Shown piece after piece: positions 14,409 to 23,251 of a DNA stretch of 64,000 nt. This DNA is from Flavihumibacter sp. UBA7668 (GTDB lineage Bacteria > Bacteroidota > Bacteroidia > Chitinophagales > Chitinophagaceae), in NCBI RefSeq assembly GCF_002483205.1, contig NZ_DLHM01000007.1, positions 1 to 64,000 of the forward strand. Direction: 5' to 3'. The notes under the pieces are model-generated. The model was not told where the DNA came from, did not search any database, and saw only the letters and a list, made by a program, of their open reading frames with translations. Within the stretch, counting starts at the first letter, position 1. Each line of letters starts with the position of its first letter. The position numbers were made by a program, and so were the translations under genes.

Positions 14409-17003
14409 TCAGCCAATATAATCGCTCTTTTTAATCTCCAGCTTTTTCATTTTGGAATGAAGCGTATTGCCAGGAATTTTCAATACCTCAGCAGCACTTC
14501 CGGGTCCCGAAATTTTACCACTACAGCGTTTCAGCGTTTCAATAATGTACATACGCTCTACTTCATCTAATGACCGGCTCATCAACATTGCCGGGTCTTG
14601 ATTTTCCGAAGAACCTGTTTGCGGAATATAAACTTCATTCAGGGTTTGGTCCGAAGACAATAACATACTTCGTTCAATCAGGTGTTCCAGTTCCCGTATA
14701 TTGCCGGGCCAGGTATAGGCCCTAAGTTGTTGTATAACCTTAGGAGAAATTTTTTTTACTCTCCTTCCCGTTGTGCGACTGTGTTTCTCAACGAAATAAT
14801 TAGCAAGTGCTTCAATATCCTCCTGGCGATCACGAAGTGGTGGCAGCTCAATGGGAAAAACATTCAACCGAAAATAAAGATCAGAACGAAAGCGGCCTGC
14901 TTTTACTTCCTGCTCAAGGTTTCGATTGGTAGCAGCAATCAATCGCACATCAACCTTAATGGTTTGCTGACCACCAAGCCGCTCCAGTTCCCGTTCCTGA
15001 ATAACACGTAATAATTTTGATTGCGCTTCAAGAGGCAGCTCCCCTATTTCGTCGAGAAAAATTGTGCTGTTATTAGCCAATTCAAATTTACCGATTCTCC
15101 GCTCGATGGCACCGGTAAAGGAACCTTTTTCATGCCCAAATAATTCGCTCTCAATTAAAGTTGCCGGCAGGGCTGCGCAATTCACTTTCACCATCAGCTT
15201 ACCATTGCGGGGTGAGGTATTATGAATGGCCCTGGCAATAAGTTCCTTGCCGGTACCGGTTTCTCCCAGAATAAGTACGGTGGTGGTTGATTCTGCCACC
15301 AAAGACATCAGCCGATATACTTTTTGCATATTCTCTCCACTGCCGACAATTTCGGAGAAATTATAAATGGTTTTAATCTGCTCTTTCAGGTAATCATTCT
15401 CAACTTCCAGTTGCTTCTTATAGGCCATCAATTTTTCATTTGCCTGTATATTGGCTATGGCAACAGATAACTGATCACAAATGCCCTTCATCAACATCCT
15501 GCTCAACCTGTTTGCTATCAACCAGATGGTACCAATATTTTTATCGCCTGCTCTTAATGGAAGTCCATATACATTTTTCAAACCGGTAGTTTTCCATAGT
15601 TGTGCATAACCTGATCCCGCTTTGAGTTCTTCTTCAACATTAAAGATCATGCCCTCCTTGCTTGCCAGTACCTGCGCATTATAATGCTCTTTAATTGTAA
15701 CAGGGTGAGTTGCCATTTTCTCCAAATGAATTTTAGCATTGGGAAACAGGCTTTCATCATTCATATAAGGCAAAAGGGTAACACCGTCTTCAGCGATAAG
15801 CCGGATCATGGCAAGTTTAGTATGCAGGATTTGATCAAGCACCTTAAAAATAGCAAGCTGTAAATCCTCTTTGGTTCTAACCTGTGTAATATCATTACTG
15901 AATTCAAGCAAAAACCCCTGCTCCAGCTGTTTGCTTTCTATTTTTTCATTTGCCTTAATATTGGCAACTGCAACAGAGATTTGGGCACAAATTCCCTGTA
16001 ATAAGGGCACATTAATTATTTCGATATCCAAAAACAGGATTCCATGATTGGTTTCACCGTTTCGAAGCCGAATACCAACCACTTCCTTTAAACCCATTTT
16101 CTTCCAATATTGCAGATAATCTGAGGTTATACCTCTTTTAATTTCCCGTTCTATATTAAACAATAAAGGAATGGGGCTATTTAATACACGGTCCTGCAAA
16201 CCATCATTTATAGGATAACTGGCATTCTCCAATGCATTTAAATAAACTGGATCATGTGTTTTACTAAGATCATAAATATAAGCACTCAATGTCCTGTTAT
16301 CCTCATTGATTCTTCGGATAACAAATCCACCGGTTCGATTCAGTTTGCGTAAGGTTATACGAACCGCATCTGCCAGGTCTTCTTTGGATCTTACAGCGGC
16401 GATATCCTTACTGAAATCAAGCAGAAAGGACTTTTCCTTTTCTTTATTCAACAATTCTTCATTCTGAATGATATTGGAAACAGCACTTGACAATAGGGGT
16501 GCAATTGCTTCCATTACATTCCGAAATTCCCTGGAGAAACTGTCTGTTTTATCAGAGTAAATATGAATAAAACCTATCGGCTTCCCCTCTTTCATTAGTC
16601 TGGTCATCAAAATTTCCCTGACACCCTTATCATAATTGACACGCAGAAATGGCGGACTAAGGGGCTCATCCATAATTTCTTCAAGAAGAAATGAAACCGG
16701 AACTTCAGAATTAAGTACGGTCTGTATAAATGGTTCATTCAACGTAAATCGCCCTTGAACCATTTCCTGATATCGCTCATGCGAACGAATTGGCGAGCCA
16801 GTATTGTCCAACAGGAAGGGAACGTAGATTTCATCCTTGGGATCAATCAGGGTCACTATTGTATGGGTAAAATAGAATAGTCGGTTAATCCGTTTTTTGA
16901 ATAGTATGATGAGATCATTCTTATCCCGTACCCGGGTTATATCATTTCCCAGATCGAGCAAAAACTTTCTTTCTGAATCATCCTGCTTCAACTCCTTTTT
17001 CAT
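14409..17003 (-). CDS. Sigma-54-dependent activator with three GAF repeats
   Basis: About 864 residues. Three successive GAF-like units each begin with a similar segment: FLLDLGNDITRVRDKNDL (about 12), FLLDFSKDIAAVRSKEDL (about 196) and FLLEFSNDITQVRTKEDL (about 368), which points to internal duplication. The AAA+ sigma-54 interaction domain follows, with Walker A GETGTGKELIARAIH (about 578), loop GSFTGA in place of the usual GAFTGA (about 628), and LDEIGELPLEAQSKLLRV. A Fis-type helix-turn-helix ends the protein (AAEVLKIPGNTLHSKMKKLEI). GAF domains bind small ligands or haem. The start at 17003 is chosen because earlier ATGs overlap the divergent cupin gene and precede any homologous segment. 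The next genes downstream on the same strand form its probable target operon. Confidence 0.9.
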   Translation of the reverse strand: MKKELKQDDSERKFLLDLGNDITRVRDKNDLIILFKKRINRLFYFTHTIVTLIDPKDEIYVPFLLDNTGSPIRSHERYQEMVQGRFTLNEPFIQTVLNSEVPVSFLLEEIMDEPLSPPFLRVNYDKGVREILMTRLMKEGKPIGFIHIYSDKTDSFSREFRNVMEAIAPLLSSAVSNIIQNEELLNKEKEKSFLLDFSKDIAAVRSKEDLADAVRITLRKLNRTGGFVIRRINEDNRTLSAYIYDLSKTHDPVYLNALENASYPINDGLQDRVLNSPIPLLFNIEREIKRGITSDYLQYWKKMGLKEVVGIRLRNGETNHGILFLDIEIINVPLLQGICAQISVAVANIKANEKIESKQLEQGFLLEFSNDITQVRTKEDLQLAIFKVLDQILHTKLAMIRLIAEDGVTLLPYMNDESLFPNAKIHLEKMATHPVTIKEHYNAQVLASKEGMIFNVEEELKAGSGYAQLWKTTGLKNVYGLPLRAGDKNIGTIWLIANRLSRMLMKGICDQLSVAIANIQANEKLMAYKKQLEVENDYLKEQIKTIYNFSEIVGSGENMQKVYRLMSLVAESTTTVLILGETGTGKELIARAIHNTSPRNGKLMVKVNCAALPATLIESELFGHEKGSFTGAIERRIGKFELANNSTIFLDEIGELPLEAQSKLLRVIQERELERLGGQQTIKVDVRLIAATNRNLEQEVKAGRFRSDLYFRLNVFPIELPPLRDRQEDIEALANYFVEKHSRTTGRRVKKISPKVIQQLRAYTWPGNIRELEHLIERSMLLSSDQTLNEVYIPQTGSSENQDPAMLMSRSLDEVERMYIIETLKRCSGKISGPGSAAEVLKIPGNTLHSKMKKLEIKKSDYIG

Positions 17004-17110
17004 ACGCCAATTTAGGAAAAATTCAACGACACAATCCATTCTCTGTCTCTTAAAGTATCCATCTATCGATGTCAGTACAAAACCTGCCTGCTTATTAATA
17101 GCATTGCAGG

Positions 17111-17677
17111 ATGCATGAAACAATCGTAAACCCAATTATCAAAGACGAGGTAAGTTTTATCCAAACTGCCGCATCAACAAATGGAAGAATAAGTACGTTG
17201 CTGGTAAAACTAATGCCAGGAGGAGGCACTCCTCTGCATTTTCACAAAAACTTCTCAGAAACGTTTATCGTAAGTGAAGGCATACTTACCCTCACCCTGA
17301 AGGACAGGGTCATCCACCTCAGAGTAGGTGACAAATTTGTAGTACAAAAAATGCAGTGGCATCGGTTTTCAAATGAACACCTGTTCCCCGTGCTGTTTAC
17401 CACCCTGATACAACCAGGATCGGAGGGTTTCGAAAATGCGCTGCGGATTTTATACGGACTGGCAGCTGAAAATAAAACGGATGCCAATGGAATTCCCAAA
17501 AACCCGCTTGCGCTGGCTGTAGTAGCAAACATAAGCGATATGCAGGTGGAAGGTCCGCGTTTTTTGATCCTGCCTTTATTTGCTCTATTAAATATCCTTG
17601 CTATTACAACCGGATTTAAACGCACGCTGCTTCGTAAATTCTGCCCTCCGGTTGTTAAGCACATGATAATAAAGTAA
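17111..17677 (+). CDS. Cupin-domain protein with C-terminal hydrophobic segment
   Basis: 188 residues. The cupin core at about 35-95 has the metal-type motifs PLHFHKNFSETFIVSEG (two His and a Glu) and VGDKFVVQKMQWHRFSNE. After it comes FILPLFALLNILAITTGF, a hydrophobic stretch that may be a membrane anchor. Possible roles are a dioxygenase-like or sugar-binding enzyme. It is divergent from the sigma-54 activator gene, so the two may share a control region. Confidence 0.8.
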   Translation: MHETIVNPIIKDEVSFIQTAASTNGRISTLLVKLMPGGGTPLHFHKNFSETFIVSEGILTLTLKDRVIHLRVGDKFVVQKMQWHRFSNEHLFPVLFTTLIQPGSEGFENALRILYGLAAENKTDANGIPKNPLALAVVANISDMQVEGPRFLILPLFALLNILAITTGFKRTLLRKFCPPVVKHMIIK

Positions 17678-17789
17678 TTCTTCCATCGACCTATTCAGGA
17701 ATCTGTCTTCAAAATCAACCGCAGGTCGATTAGAAAATATCTGAGCTATTCCATCTGCTAGCTTCGCAGCTCTTAAACCATTTCTTACT

Positions 17790-18626
17790 ATGAATCAAAT
17801 TAAAGAAAAGACATCTATTGTTAAATTGACGGGCATTCTATTGCTCTTTTTTATCAGTACCGGTTGTGAACCGGAAACAATAGAAAAAAACGACCCGGAG
17901 AAGCCGGCCAATTTTATTCCTCAGAAAAATAAAAAATACAGGTACAAAATTGAGTCTGAAGGTAGTCCGGCTGCAAACTCCACCCAATGGATCTCCAATG
18001 AAAAAGATTCCGCAGGAATAACCGTTTTTAACCTGCACACCGAACTGGAATCTGCCGGAAATATTCTTTTATTGGATCATAAACTCTTTTCACTTGCGGG
18101 AAAAACCTATCATGAAATAGTTGTTCCGGAGGTTTGGAATCAGACAATCAAAATGTTCGGCAGTATGCCCAATATTACCATTAAAAAAGCTGAACTCTTT
18201 GGATTCCCGGCCTGGATGACAATGGAAAATAGCATAAAAGAAAACAGTATTTTATCTCTATCCGGCCCCTTGTTACAGGGACAACGTCTTGAATACACCA
18301 ATCATGGAGATCCTTCCTCACTTGAGCAAAACCTGCTACTGGAATCGGGTATCTCAAAAGTTGAAACGGTTGAACTGCCAGCCGGAACTTTTGTCTGCAA
18401 TAAATTTATGTATGGTACCCGCTCAAAAACAATTCAAAAAAACAAAGACGGCGAATATACCTCCAGTGGTGAAGAAACCATTTCTGTTTGGGTGGCGCAT
18501 GGAATTGGTATAGTGAAGCAGGAAAATTCAAGCAGGCTTGTAACTATTGTAGTACTTCCAACCGGAGAAATTAAAGAGCTCGTAACCACCACCACTTCCA
18601 AAACAACTCTACAGGAAATCAACTAA
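17790..18626 (+). CDS. Lipoprotein of unknown function
   Basis: 278 residues with a lipoprotein signal ending in FFISTGC, so Cys27 is the predicted lipid site. The mature part is mainly beta, with a Thr/Ser-rich C-terminus (VTTTTSKTTLQEIN). The segment ETVELPAGTFVCNKFMYGTRS resembles strands in beta-barrel lipocalin-like lipoproteins of Bacteroidota. It precedes another lipoprotein gene by seven bases, so they are probably co-transcribed and share a surface role. Confidence 0.75.
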   Translation: MNQIKEKTSIVKLTGILLLFFISTGCEPETIEKNDPEKPANFIPQKNKKYRYKIESEGSPAANSTQWISNEKDSAGITVFNLHTELESAGNILLLDHKLFSLAGKTYHEIVVPEVWNQTIKMFGSMPNITIKKAELFGFPAWMTMENSIKENSILSLSGPLLQGQRLEYTNHGDPSSLEQNLLLESGISKVETVELPAGTFVCNKFMYGTRSKTIQKNKDGEYTSSGEETISVWVAHGIGIVKQENSSRLVTIVVLPTGEIKELVTTTTSKTTLQEIN

Positions 18627-18633
18627 GCATACA

Positions 18634-19896
18634 ATGAGTATCAATTTTAAATCAGGCATATCAATTCTATTTATCCTACTGGCGGCGGCACTATTCTCCT
18701 GTCAGAAATCAAAGCCAGGTACCCCTGCCAGCAATCCTCCGGTACCGGTAAATCATGGAACAGCTATTGGAACTGCAACAAGCAAAACAATTGGAACGGA
18801 TGGCGGGCGTATTCTAAGCGCCGATGGGGCCATTCAGGTAGATATTCCCCAGGGAGCAGTGAGTTCACTTACCAATTTTACCATTCAACCCGTTACCTTA
18901 ACGCTTCAGTCAGGAACCGGAAATGCGTACAGACTGGGACCGGAAAATGTAAATTTCGAAAAAGAGGTAACTATAACAATCAGGTATACAAACGATGATT
19001 TGATCGGTACCAATGAAAATGATTTATACCTTGCTTATCAGGATAAAGAGGGCTATTGGCACAGGGCAATTCAAACAACCATCGATAAGGAAAACAAAAA
19101 ACTGCAAACCAAAACAAGGCATTTCAGTGATTGGACAATTCAGCGATTATTTTATATCAATGCCGAAAAATATGCTTTATCTGCCAATGAAGAAACAACA
19201 CTCACCGTCACCTACTCTGATGCAATACCAGGAGATGAATTGCTTTCGCCGGATATTGAAGTGCCCTCTAAAAACATAGAAGAATGGTTTGTAAATGGTC
19301 CGGGTACAATCGGACAGGCTAAAAAATCAACCAGCAACTACAAAGCACCTGAGGTTATATCAGCACCGCAAACCATCGCTGTTGGAGTGCGAATAAAAAA
19401 CATGGTTAGCCAGCGACACCCCGACCGGCCAGGGAATACGGGGTTGGTACTGGTTCAGGTTCCCATCCAACTAACTCCTGATGAATATTTCACCTGGGAA
19501 ATTGATGGCAGCAGCCATATCGGACTCTCTCTTGATGCTGCAGTACTGGGAACTACAACTATACTTGGAGGAACAGGACTGACAGGCGGTGTAAATATTA
19601 CACTGAATGCGGGTAAGGCCGGAAATTATGATATGGGTTCTGCTACTAATCCGGATAATTTTAACATGCAGGTATTCTTGTCGTCGCAATCAAATGTAAT
19701 ATACCAGGGCACCTATTATAACTGTAATGAATCAACACCCCGATACGGGAATGGAAAATTAGTGATTTCCAGCTTCGGGTCTATCGGTGGAATTATAGAA
19801 GGTGAATTTACTGCAACCGTTTATACCAGAGAATCTGATTGTTATAATAAAAGCAAACAAATAACAGGAAAATTCAGGATGCGACGAAAAGCTTAA
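18634..19896 (+). CDS. ZU5-like domain lipoprotein
   Basis: 420 residues. Lipobox LFSC (Cys23) follows a hydrophobic signal. Residues about 50-135 read as a ZU5-like domain: GGRILSADGAIQVDIPQGAV, then FTIQPVTL and NVNFEKEVTITIRY. A Cys-poor beta-rich remainder follows, with LYLAYQDKEGYWHRA and a C-terminal sandwich region. ZU5 domains in bacterial surface proteins are structural or adhesive. The gene overlaps the convergent LytTR regulator by four bases at its 3' end. Confidence 0.75.
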   Translation: MSINFKSGISILFILLAAALFSCQKSKPGTPASNPPVPVNHGTAIGTATSKTIGTDGGRILSADGAIQVDIPQGAVSSLTNFTIQPVTLTLQSGTGNAYRLGPENVNFEKEVTITIRYTNDDLIGTNENDLYLAYQDKEGYWHRAIQTTIDKENKKLQTKTRHFSDWTIQRLFYINAEKYALSANEETTLTVTYSDAIPGDELLSPDIEVPSKNIEEWFVNGPGTIGQAKKSTSNYKAPEVISAPQTIAVGVRIKNMVSQRHPDRPGNTGLVLVQVPIQLTPDEYFTWEIDGSSHIGLSLDAAVLGTTTILGGTGLTGGVNITLNAGKAGNYDMGSATNPDNFNMQVFLSSQSNVIYQGTYYNCNESTPRYGNGKLVISSFGSIGGIIEGEFTATVYTRESDCYNKSKQITGKFRMRRKA

Positions 19897-20645
19897 TCAA
19901 TAAACACCGGGGAGCTCTGGTTCCCCGGGTTAAACTTTTCAATGCAGATTTGTTTATAATTTTTTCCAATTGGAATCTTTCTTGAGTCAATCAGAACATA
20001 ATTGGGATTGTATCCTTTCACTTTATTAAGCGGCACAATAAACGATCTGTGTACACGCAAAAATGCCCAGATAGGCAACAGGTTTTCCATGGCGCTTATT
20101 TTCTGCTTTGTCATATAGGTCTGCTTTCCCGTTACCACTTTGATATAGTCCTTATCACTTTCAATCCACAGAATTTCCTCTGTATCCACTTTAATCAATT
20201 GCCGGTCGATCCGCATATAAATGTAAAACGGACGATCCGGAACAAATGGCTTTACCGGATTGGATTCGGGTAAGGTCATTGTCCTTAGCTTATACTGGTT
20301 GATGACCTTCTCAATTGCCCGGAGAAATCGTTCGAACGGTATTGGCTTAAGCAGATAATCTACCGCATTCAGATCAAATCCATCAATTGCATATTCCATA
20401 TAGGCAGTTGTAAATATAACCAGGGGTGGGTGCTGTAAACTTCTGATCAAATCCGTTCCCGAAAGTCCGGGCATATTAATATCCAAAAACAACAGATCCA
20501 CTTTATTGCGCTGCAATTCCTGAAATGCAGGTATTCCACTGTTAAATGTTCCAACCAATTCAATTTCAGGAACCTGTTGAACATACTTTTTTATTACTTC
20601 AACAGCCCTTGGTTCATCATCTATTATAAATGTTCGTATTGCCAT
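19893..20645 (-). CDS. LytTR-family response regulator
   Basis: 250 residues. An N-terminal receiver domain (IDDEPRAVEVIKKYV; phospho-acceptor Asp in LLFLDINMPGLSG; TTAYMEYAIDGF; LLKPIPFERFL) is followed by a LytTR DNA-binding domain (EILWIESDKDYIKVVTG, FLRVHRSFIVPLNKV). It pairs with the LytS-type kinase directly upstream (11-base gap). LytTR regulators bind direct repeats at their target promoters. The nearby lipoprotein genes are possible targets. Confidence 0.93.
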   Translation of the reverse strand: MAIRTFIIDDEPRAVEVIKKYVQQVPEIELVGTFNSGIPAFQELQRNKVDLLFLDINMPGLSGTDLIRSLQHPPLVIFTTAYMEYAIDGFDLNAVDYLLKPIPFERFLRAIEKVINQYKLRTMTLPESNPVKPFVPDRPFYIYMRIDRQLIKVDTEEILWIESDKDYIKVVTGKQTYMTKQKISAMENLLPIWAFLRVHRSFIVPLNKVKGYNPNYVLIDSRKIPIGKNYKQICIEKFNPGNQSSPVFID

Positions 20646-20656
20646 TTAGCCAAAAT

Positions 20657-21724
20657 TCAGTTTGTTAATTGGAGGGTAAGTACCGTAATGAAACAATCCT
20701 GTTCATCAAAAAAAACAAGTTCATGTTTACCGGGATAAAGCAGCTCCAGCCGTTTCCGTACATTCTCTACTCCAATTTTCCCTGATACCCCCTTATCATA
20801 AGGAGGTGAATCCGCTTTGCTATTACTGATATTTAATGTCAGGTTCTGCCCGTTAATATGCAACTGTATATTGATCCAGGGGGTATCAATTGTAGTTCCC
20901 GTTCCATGCTTGAACGCATTTTCCACCAGCGGAAGCATCAGTAAAGGGGCAATCCGGAGGCCGTCTGAGTTCCTGCATATAAATACATTCAACTCCAGAC
21001 GATCTTCATACCTGAGTTGTTCCAATTTGATATAATCGTTCAGAATTTCAATATCTCTGTTAAGTGAAACTTCCTGTGCCGTACATTCATAAAGAGAATA
21101 CCTGAGTATATTGGAAATACCCAACACTACCTCAGGAGTTTTTTCTGATCGGTCCAAAGAAAGTGAATAAATATTATTCAATGAATTAAACAGGAAATGC
21201 GGATGAAGCTGTGCTTTTAAAAAATCAAGCTCCGCCTGTAAGGCAAATTGTTTTCTTTCATGCGACAGGTTAAACAAACGCAGTGTAATTCCAATCCAAA
21301 CAACAGCGTTACTACGTTCAAGGGCAGTGACAAAATAAATCGGGTGAAATAACTGATCCGTCCAATTCATGTCTATTTTATCCCAGGAATAATCAGGATC
21401 TGTTTGTTGATAGAAATACACAATATAGGGATCTGTCAGAAATATCTCCACTACCCTGTATAAAAAGCTACTGAACAAAATGATTACCATAGTAACTAAA
21501 AACGCACGCAGGTATTGACCTTTGATATAATAGTGTTTTACAACTACAAAATCTAACAGGTAAAAATATAGCAAGTGAACAGGCATAAGCATTGCAATTA
21601 CTTTCATACCCAATTCAAAACTTTCAAATGCCGTTCCGTATATATAGGTTAACAATAGAAATGGCGGAATCCAAAAGACTACATGTCTTATTATGGGATA
21701 TCTGGAAAATAGTCTGGTGATCAT
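20657..21724 (-). CDS. LytS-type sensor histidine kinase
   Basis: About 355 residues with four or so transmembrane helices in the first 150 residues (for example VVFWIPPFLLLTYIYG, VIAMLMPVHLLYFYLLDF, AFLVTMVIILFSSFLYRVV). The His_kinase domain has LKAQLHPHFLFNSLNNIY (phosphorylated His) and an HATPase region with LLMLPLVENAFKHG and GIGVENVRKRLELLYPG-type sequence (GKIGVENVRKRLELLYPG). The ATG at 21724 is chosen over an in-frame one at 21757 because a full promoter (TTG-N18-TAATTTTG) lies between them. Forms an operon with the LytTR regulator. Confidence 0.92.
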   Translation of the reverse strand: MITRLFSRYPIIRHVVFWIPPFLLLTYIYGTAFESFELGMKVIAMLMPVHLLYFYLLDFVVVKHYYIKGQYLRAFLVTMVIILFSSFLYRVVEIFLTDPYIVYFYQQTDPDYSWDKIDMNWTDQLFHPIYFVTALERSNAVVWIGITLRLFNLSHERKQFALQAELDFLKAQLHPHFLFNSLNNIYSLSLDRSEKTPEVVLGISNILRYSLYECTAQEVSLNRDIEILNDYIKLEQLRYEDRLELNVFICRNSDGLRIAPLLMLPLVENAFKHGTGTTIDTPWINIQLHINGQNLTLNISNSKADSPPYDKGVSGKIGVENVRKRLELLYPGKHELVFFDEQDCFITVLTLQLTN

Positions 21725-21733
21725 TAATAGGTT

Positions 21734-21762
21734 CAAAATTAACCGGTAAACGTGCAACTCAA
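21734..21762 (-). promoter_or_regulatory. Promoter TTG-N18-TAATTTTG of the LytS/LytTR operon
   Basis: On the minus strand TTG (21762-21760) is followed 18 bases later by TAATTTTG (21741-21734), matching the Bacteroidota -33/-7 consensus. The predicted start of transcription, near 21728, is a few bases before the ATG at 21724. Confidence 0.7.
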
Positions 21763-21937
21763 CGGAAACGTAGACGAAAGAAGGATTTCATCGACAAAAT
21801 AAAGCATACTACTCCTAATAACAGCGCCAATTATCCCTGACAACAACCTTCTGTCTACTTAATGCCTAATAGATCGATCATTCTTTATCAACAGATGAAT
21901 TCAATGCAATATTGCCGAAACTTAAATTATCCTAATT

Positions 21938-22387
21938 ATGAATGATTTCCGAAATTACCAGGGTGGCTATTTTAAAACAGTTCTTTCTCCGGAACAATCA
22001 GGAGGCGAAATGGCCGTTCTGGATTTGGTGTTACCCAAAGGCGCAGAGCCACCACCACACCTTCACGAAAAAGAAGATGAGAGCTTTTATATTTTAGAAG
22101 GGATCGTCGACTTTTATATCAACGGAAAACTGACGCGAATTGCTGCCGGTGATTTTCTTTTTGCTCCACGTAATGTTCCTCATTATTTTAAAATAATTTC
22201 CGAAACAGCGCGCATATTAACAATTATGACACCGGGCGATCTTTGGAATTATTTTATGGAATTTAGTGAACCGTGTAAAGGCGATCCGATAACCACCCCG
22301 ATGCAACCCCGCAATCAGCAGGAATTGGAGCAAATGGCTAAACGCATTTCAGCCAGGTATGCAATTCGGTTATTAGTTCCCCAATAG
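21938..22387 (+). CDS. Cupin-domain protein
   Basis: A single-domain cupin of 149 residues. Motif 1 is PPHLHEKEDESFYILEG with two His and a Glu for metal binding, and motif 2 is AGDFLFAPRNVPHYFKI with the third His. No signal peptide. Proteins of this size include quercetin-dioxygenase-like enzymes and sugar-binding cupins, and the substrate cannot be told from sequence. Divergent from the LytS/LytTR operon, with 213 bases between the two start codons. Confidence 0.85.
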   Translation: MNDFRNYQGGYFKTVLSPEQSGGEMAVLDLVLPKGAEPPPHLHEKEDESFYILEGIVDFYINGKLTRIAAGDFLFAPRNVPHYFKIISETARILTIMTPGDLWNYFMEFSEPCKGDPITTPMQPRNQQELEQMAKRISARYAIRLLVPQ

Positions 22388-22435
22388 TCTATTCCATTCA
22401 TTCGGAATTTTCCGGCATTCATTCGGTTGTCTCCA

Positions 22436-22463
22436 TTGCCGGCAATAGCTGTGTTTAGTTTTG
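22436..22463 (+). promoter_or_regulatory. Promoter TTG-N17-TAGTTTTG
   Basis: TTG (22436-22438) and TAGTTTTG (22456-22463) with a 17-base spacer, 24 bases before the ATG at 22488. It rules out a translation start upstream of 22464. Two copies of CATTCATTCGG lie just before it, near 22397 and 22416. Confidence 0.7.
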
Positions 22464-22487
22464 AAACATCAAACAAACACAGCTATC

Positions 22488-23246
22488 ATGAAAAAAATCA
22501 ACCGCGAACTGGTATTCCTCCGAAGTTTTGCCGCCATTACTGCAGGAGCTGCCATTCTACTGGCCTCCAGCGCCTTCACCGGAACAGGCATTGAAAAATT
22601 CACTGAAATTAATGTACAACGCATCAATATTGTGGAAGCAGATGGTACTACCCGGATGGTAATCACCAATGCCGCGCTCTTCCCCAATGGGAAGGACTCC
22701 ATTAATAGCCGTCCCACGAACGTGCAGCGTAAAAAGCGATCCGGTATGCTGTTTTTCAATGAAGACGGTATTGAATGCGGTGGATTTATCTACGACGGAC
22801 AGAAAAAAGGGAATGGTCATAATTCCGGACTCTCGCTCACCTACGACCAATATGATGGCGATCAGGTGATGCAATTGATTACCCAGGATTATCAGCAGGG
22901 TGAAAAACGAATGGTCAGCAGCCGGCTGGTTTTTAATGATCGTCCGGTTAAGGAAACACAGGCCGGAATCCATGCCATCAATATGGAATTGGATTCACTC
23001 AGAAAAAAAGACCCTGGAGCCGCAGAAAAGAAATACCAGGACTATCTTGCACAGGGTTTAATCGGAGGCGCCCCAAGAATTATGCTGGGAAAATCAGGAA
23101 GCGAAAACAATGGATTGTTTCTTTTTGACAACAATGGAATGCCAAGAGCCATGTTTTATGTTGATAAAGCAAACAATGCCAGACTCGATTTCTTTGATGA
23201 AAAAGGTACTGTAGTTCAATCCTTCCCAACGCCTGCAAAAAAATAA
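22488..23246 (+). CDS. Membrane-anchored or exported protein, unknown
   Basis: About 252 residues. One N-terminal hydrophobic segment (SFAAITAGAAILLASSAF) acts as anchor or signal. The mature part repeats the theme of short Gly/Asn-rich strands: VQRINIVEADGTTRMVI, GMLFFNEDGIECGGFIYDG, GLFLFDNNGMPRAMFYVD, ARLDFFDEKGTVVQSF. These look like tandem degenerate beta units. No family assigned. It precedes a LytS/LytTR pair by six bases and is probably the first gene of that operon, so it may be part of the sensing path. Confidence 0.78.
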   Translation: MKKINRELVFLRSFAAITAGAAILLASSAFTGTGIEKFTEINVQRINIVEADGTTRMVITNAALFPNGKDSINSRPTNVQRKKRSGMLFFNEDGIECGGFIYDGQKKGNGHNSGLSLTYDQYDGDQVMQLITQDYQQGEKRMVSSRLVFNDRPVKETQAGIHAINMELDSLRKKDPGAAEKKYQDYLAQGLIGGAPRIMLGKSGSENNGLFLFDNNGMPRAMFYVDKANNARLDFFDEKGTVVQSFPTPAKK

Positions 23247-23251
23247 ACGGA

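Noticed and set aside
17685..17730. Inverted repeat ATCGACCT / AGGTCGAT after the cupin gene
   Set aside because: Eight-base arms separated by 30 bases and without a T-tract. Neither terminator nor operator role can be supported.
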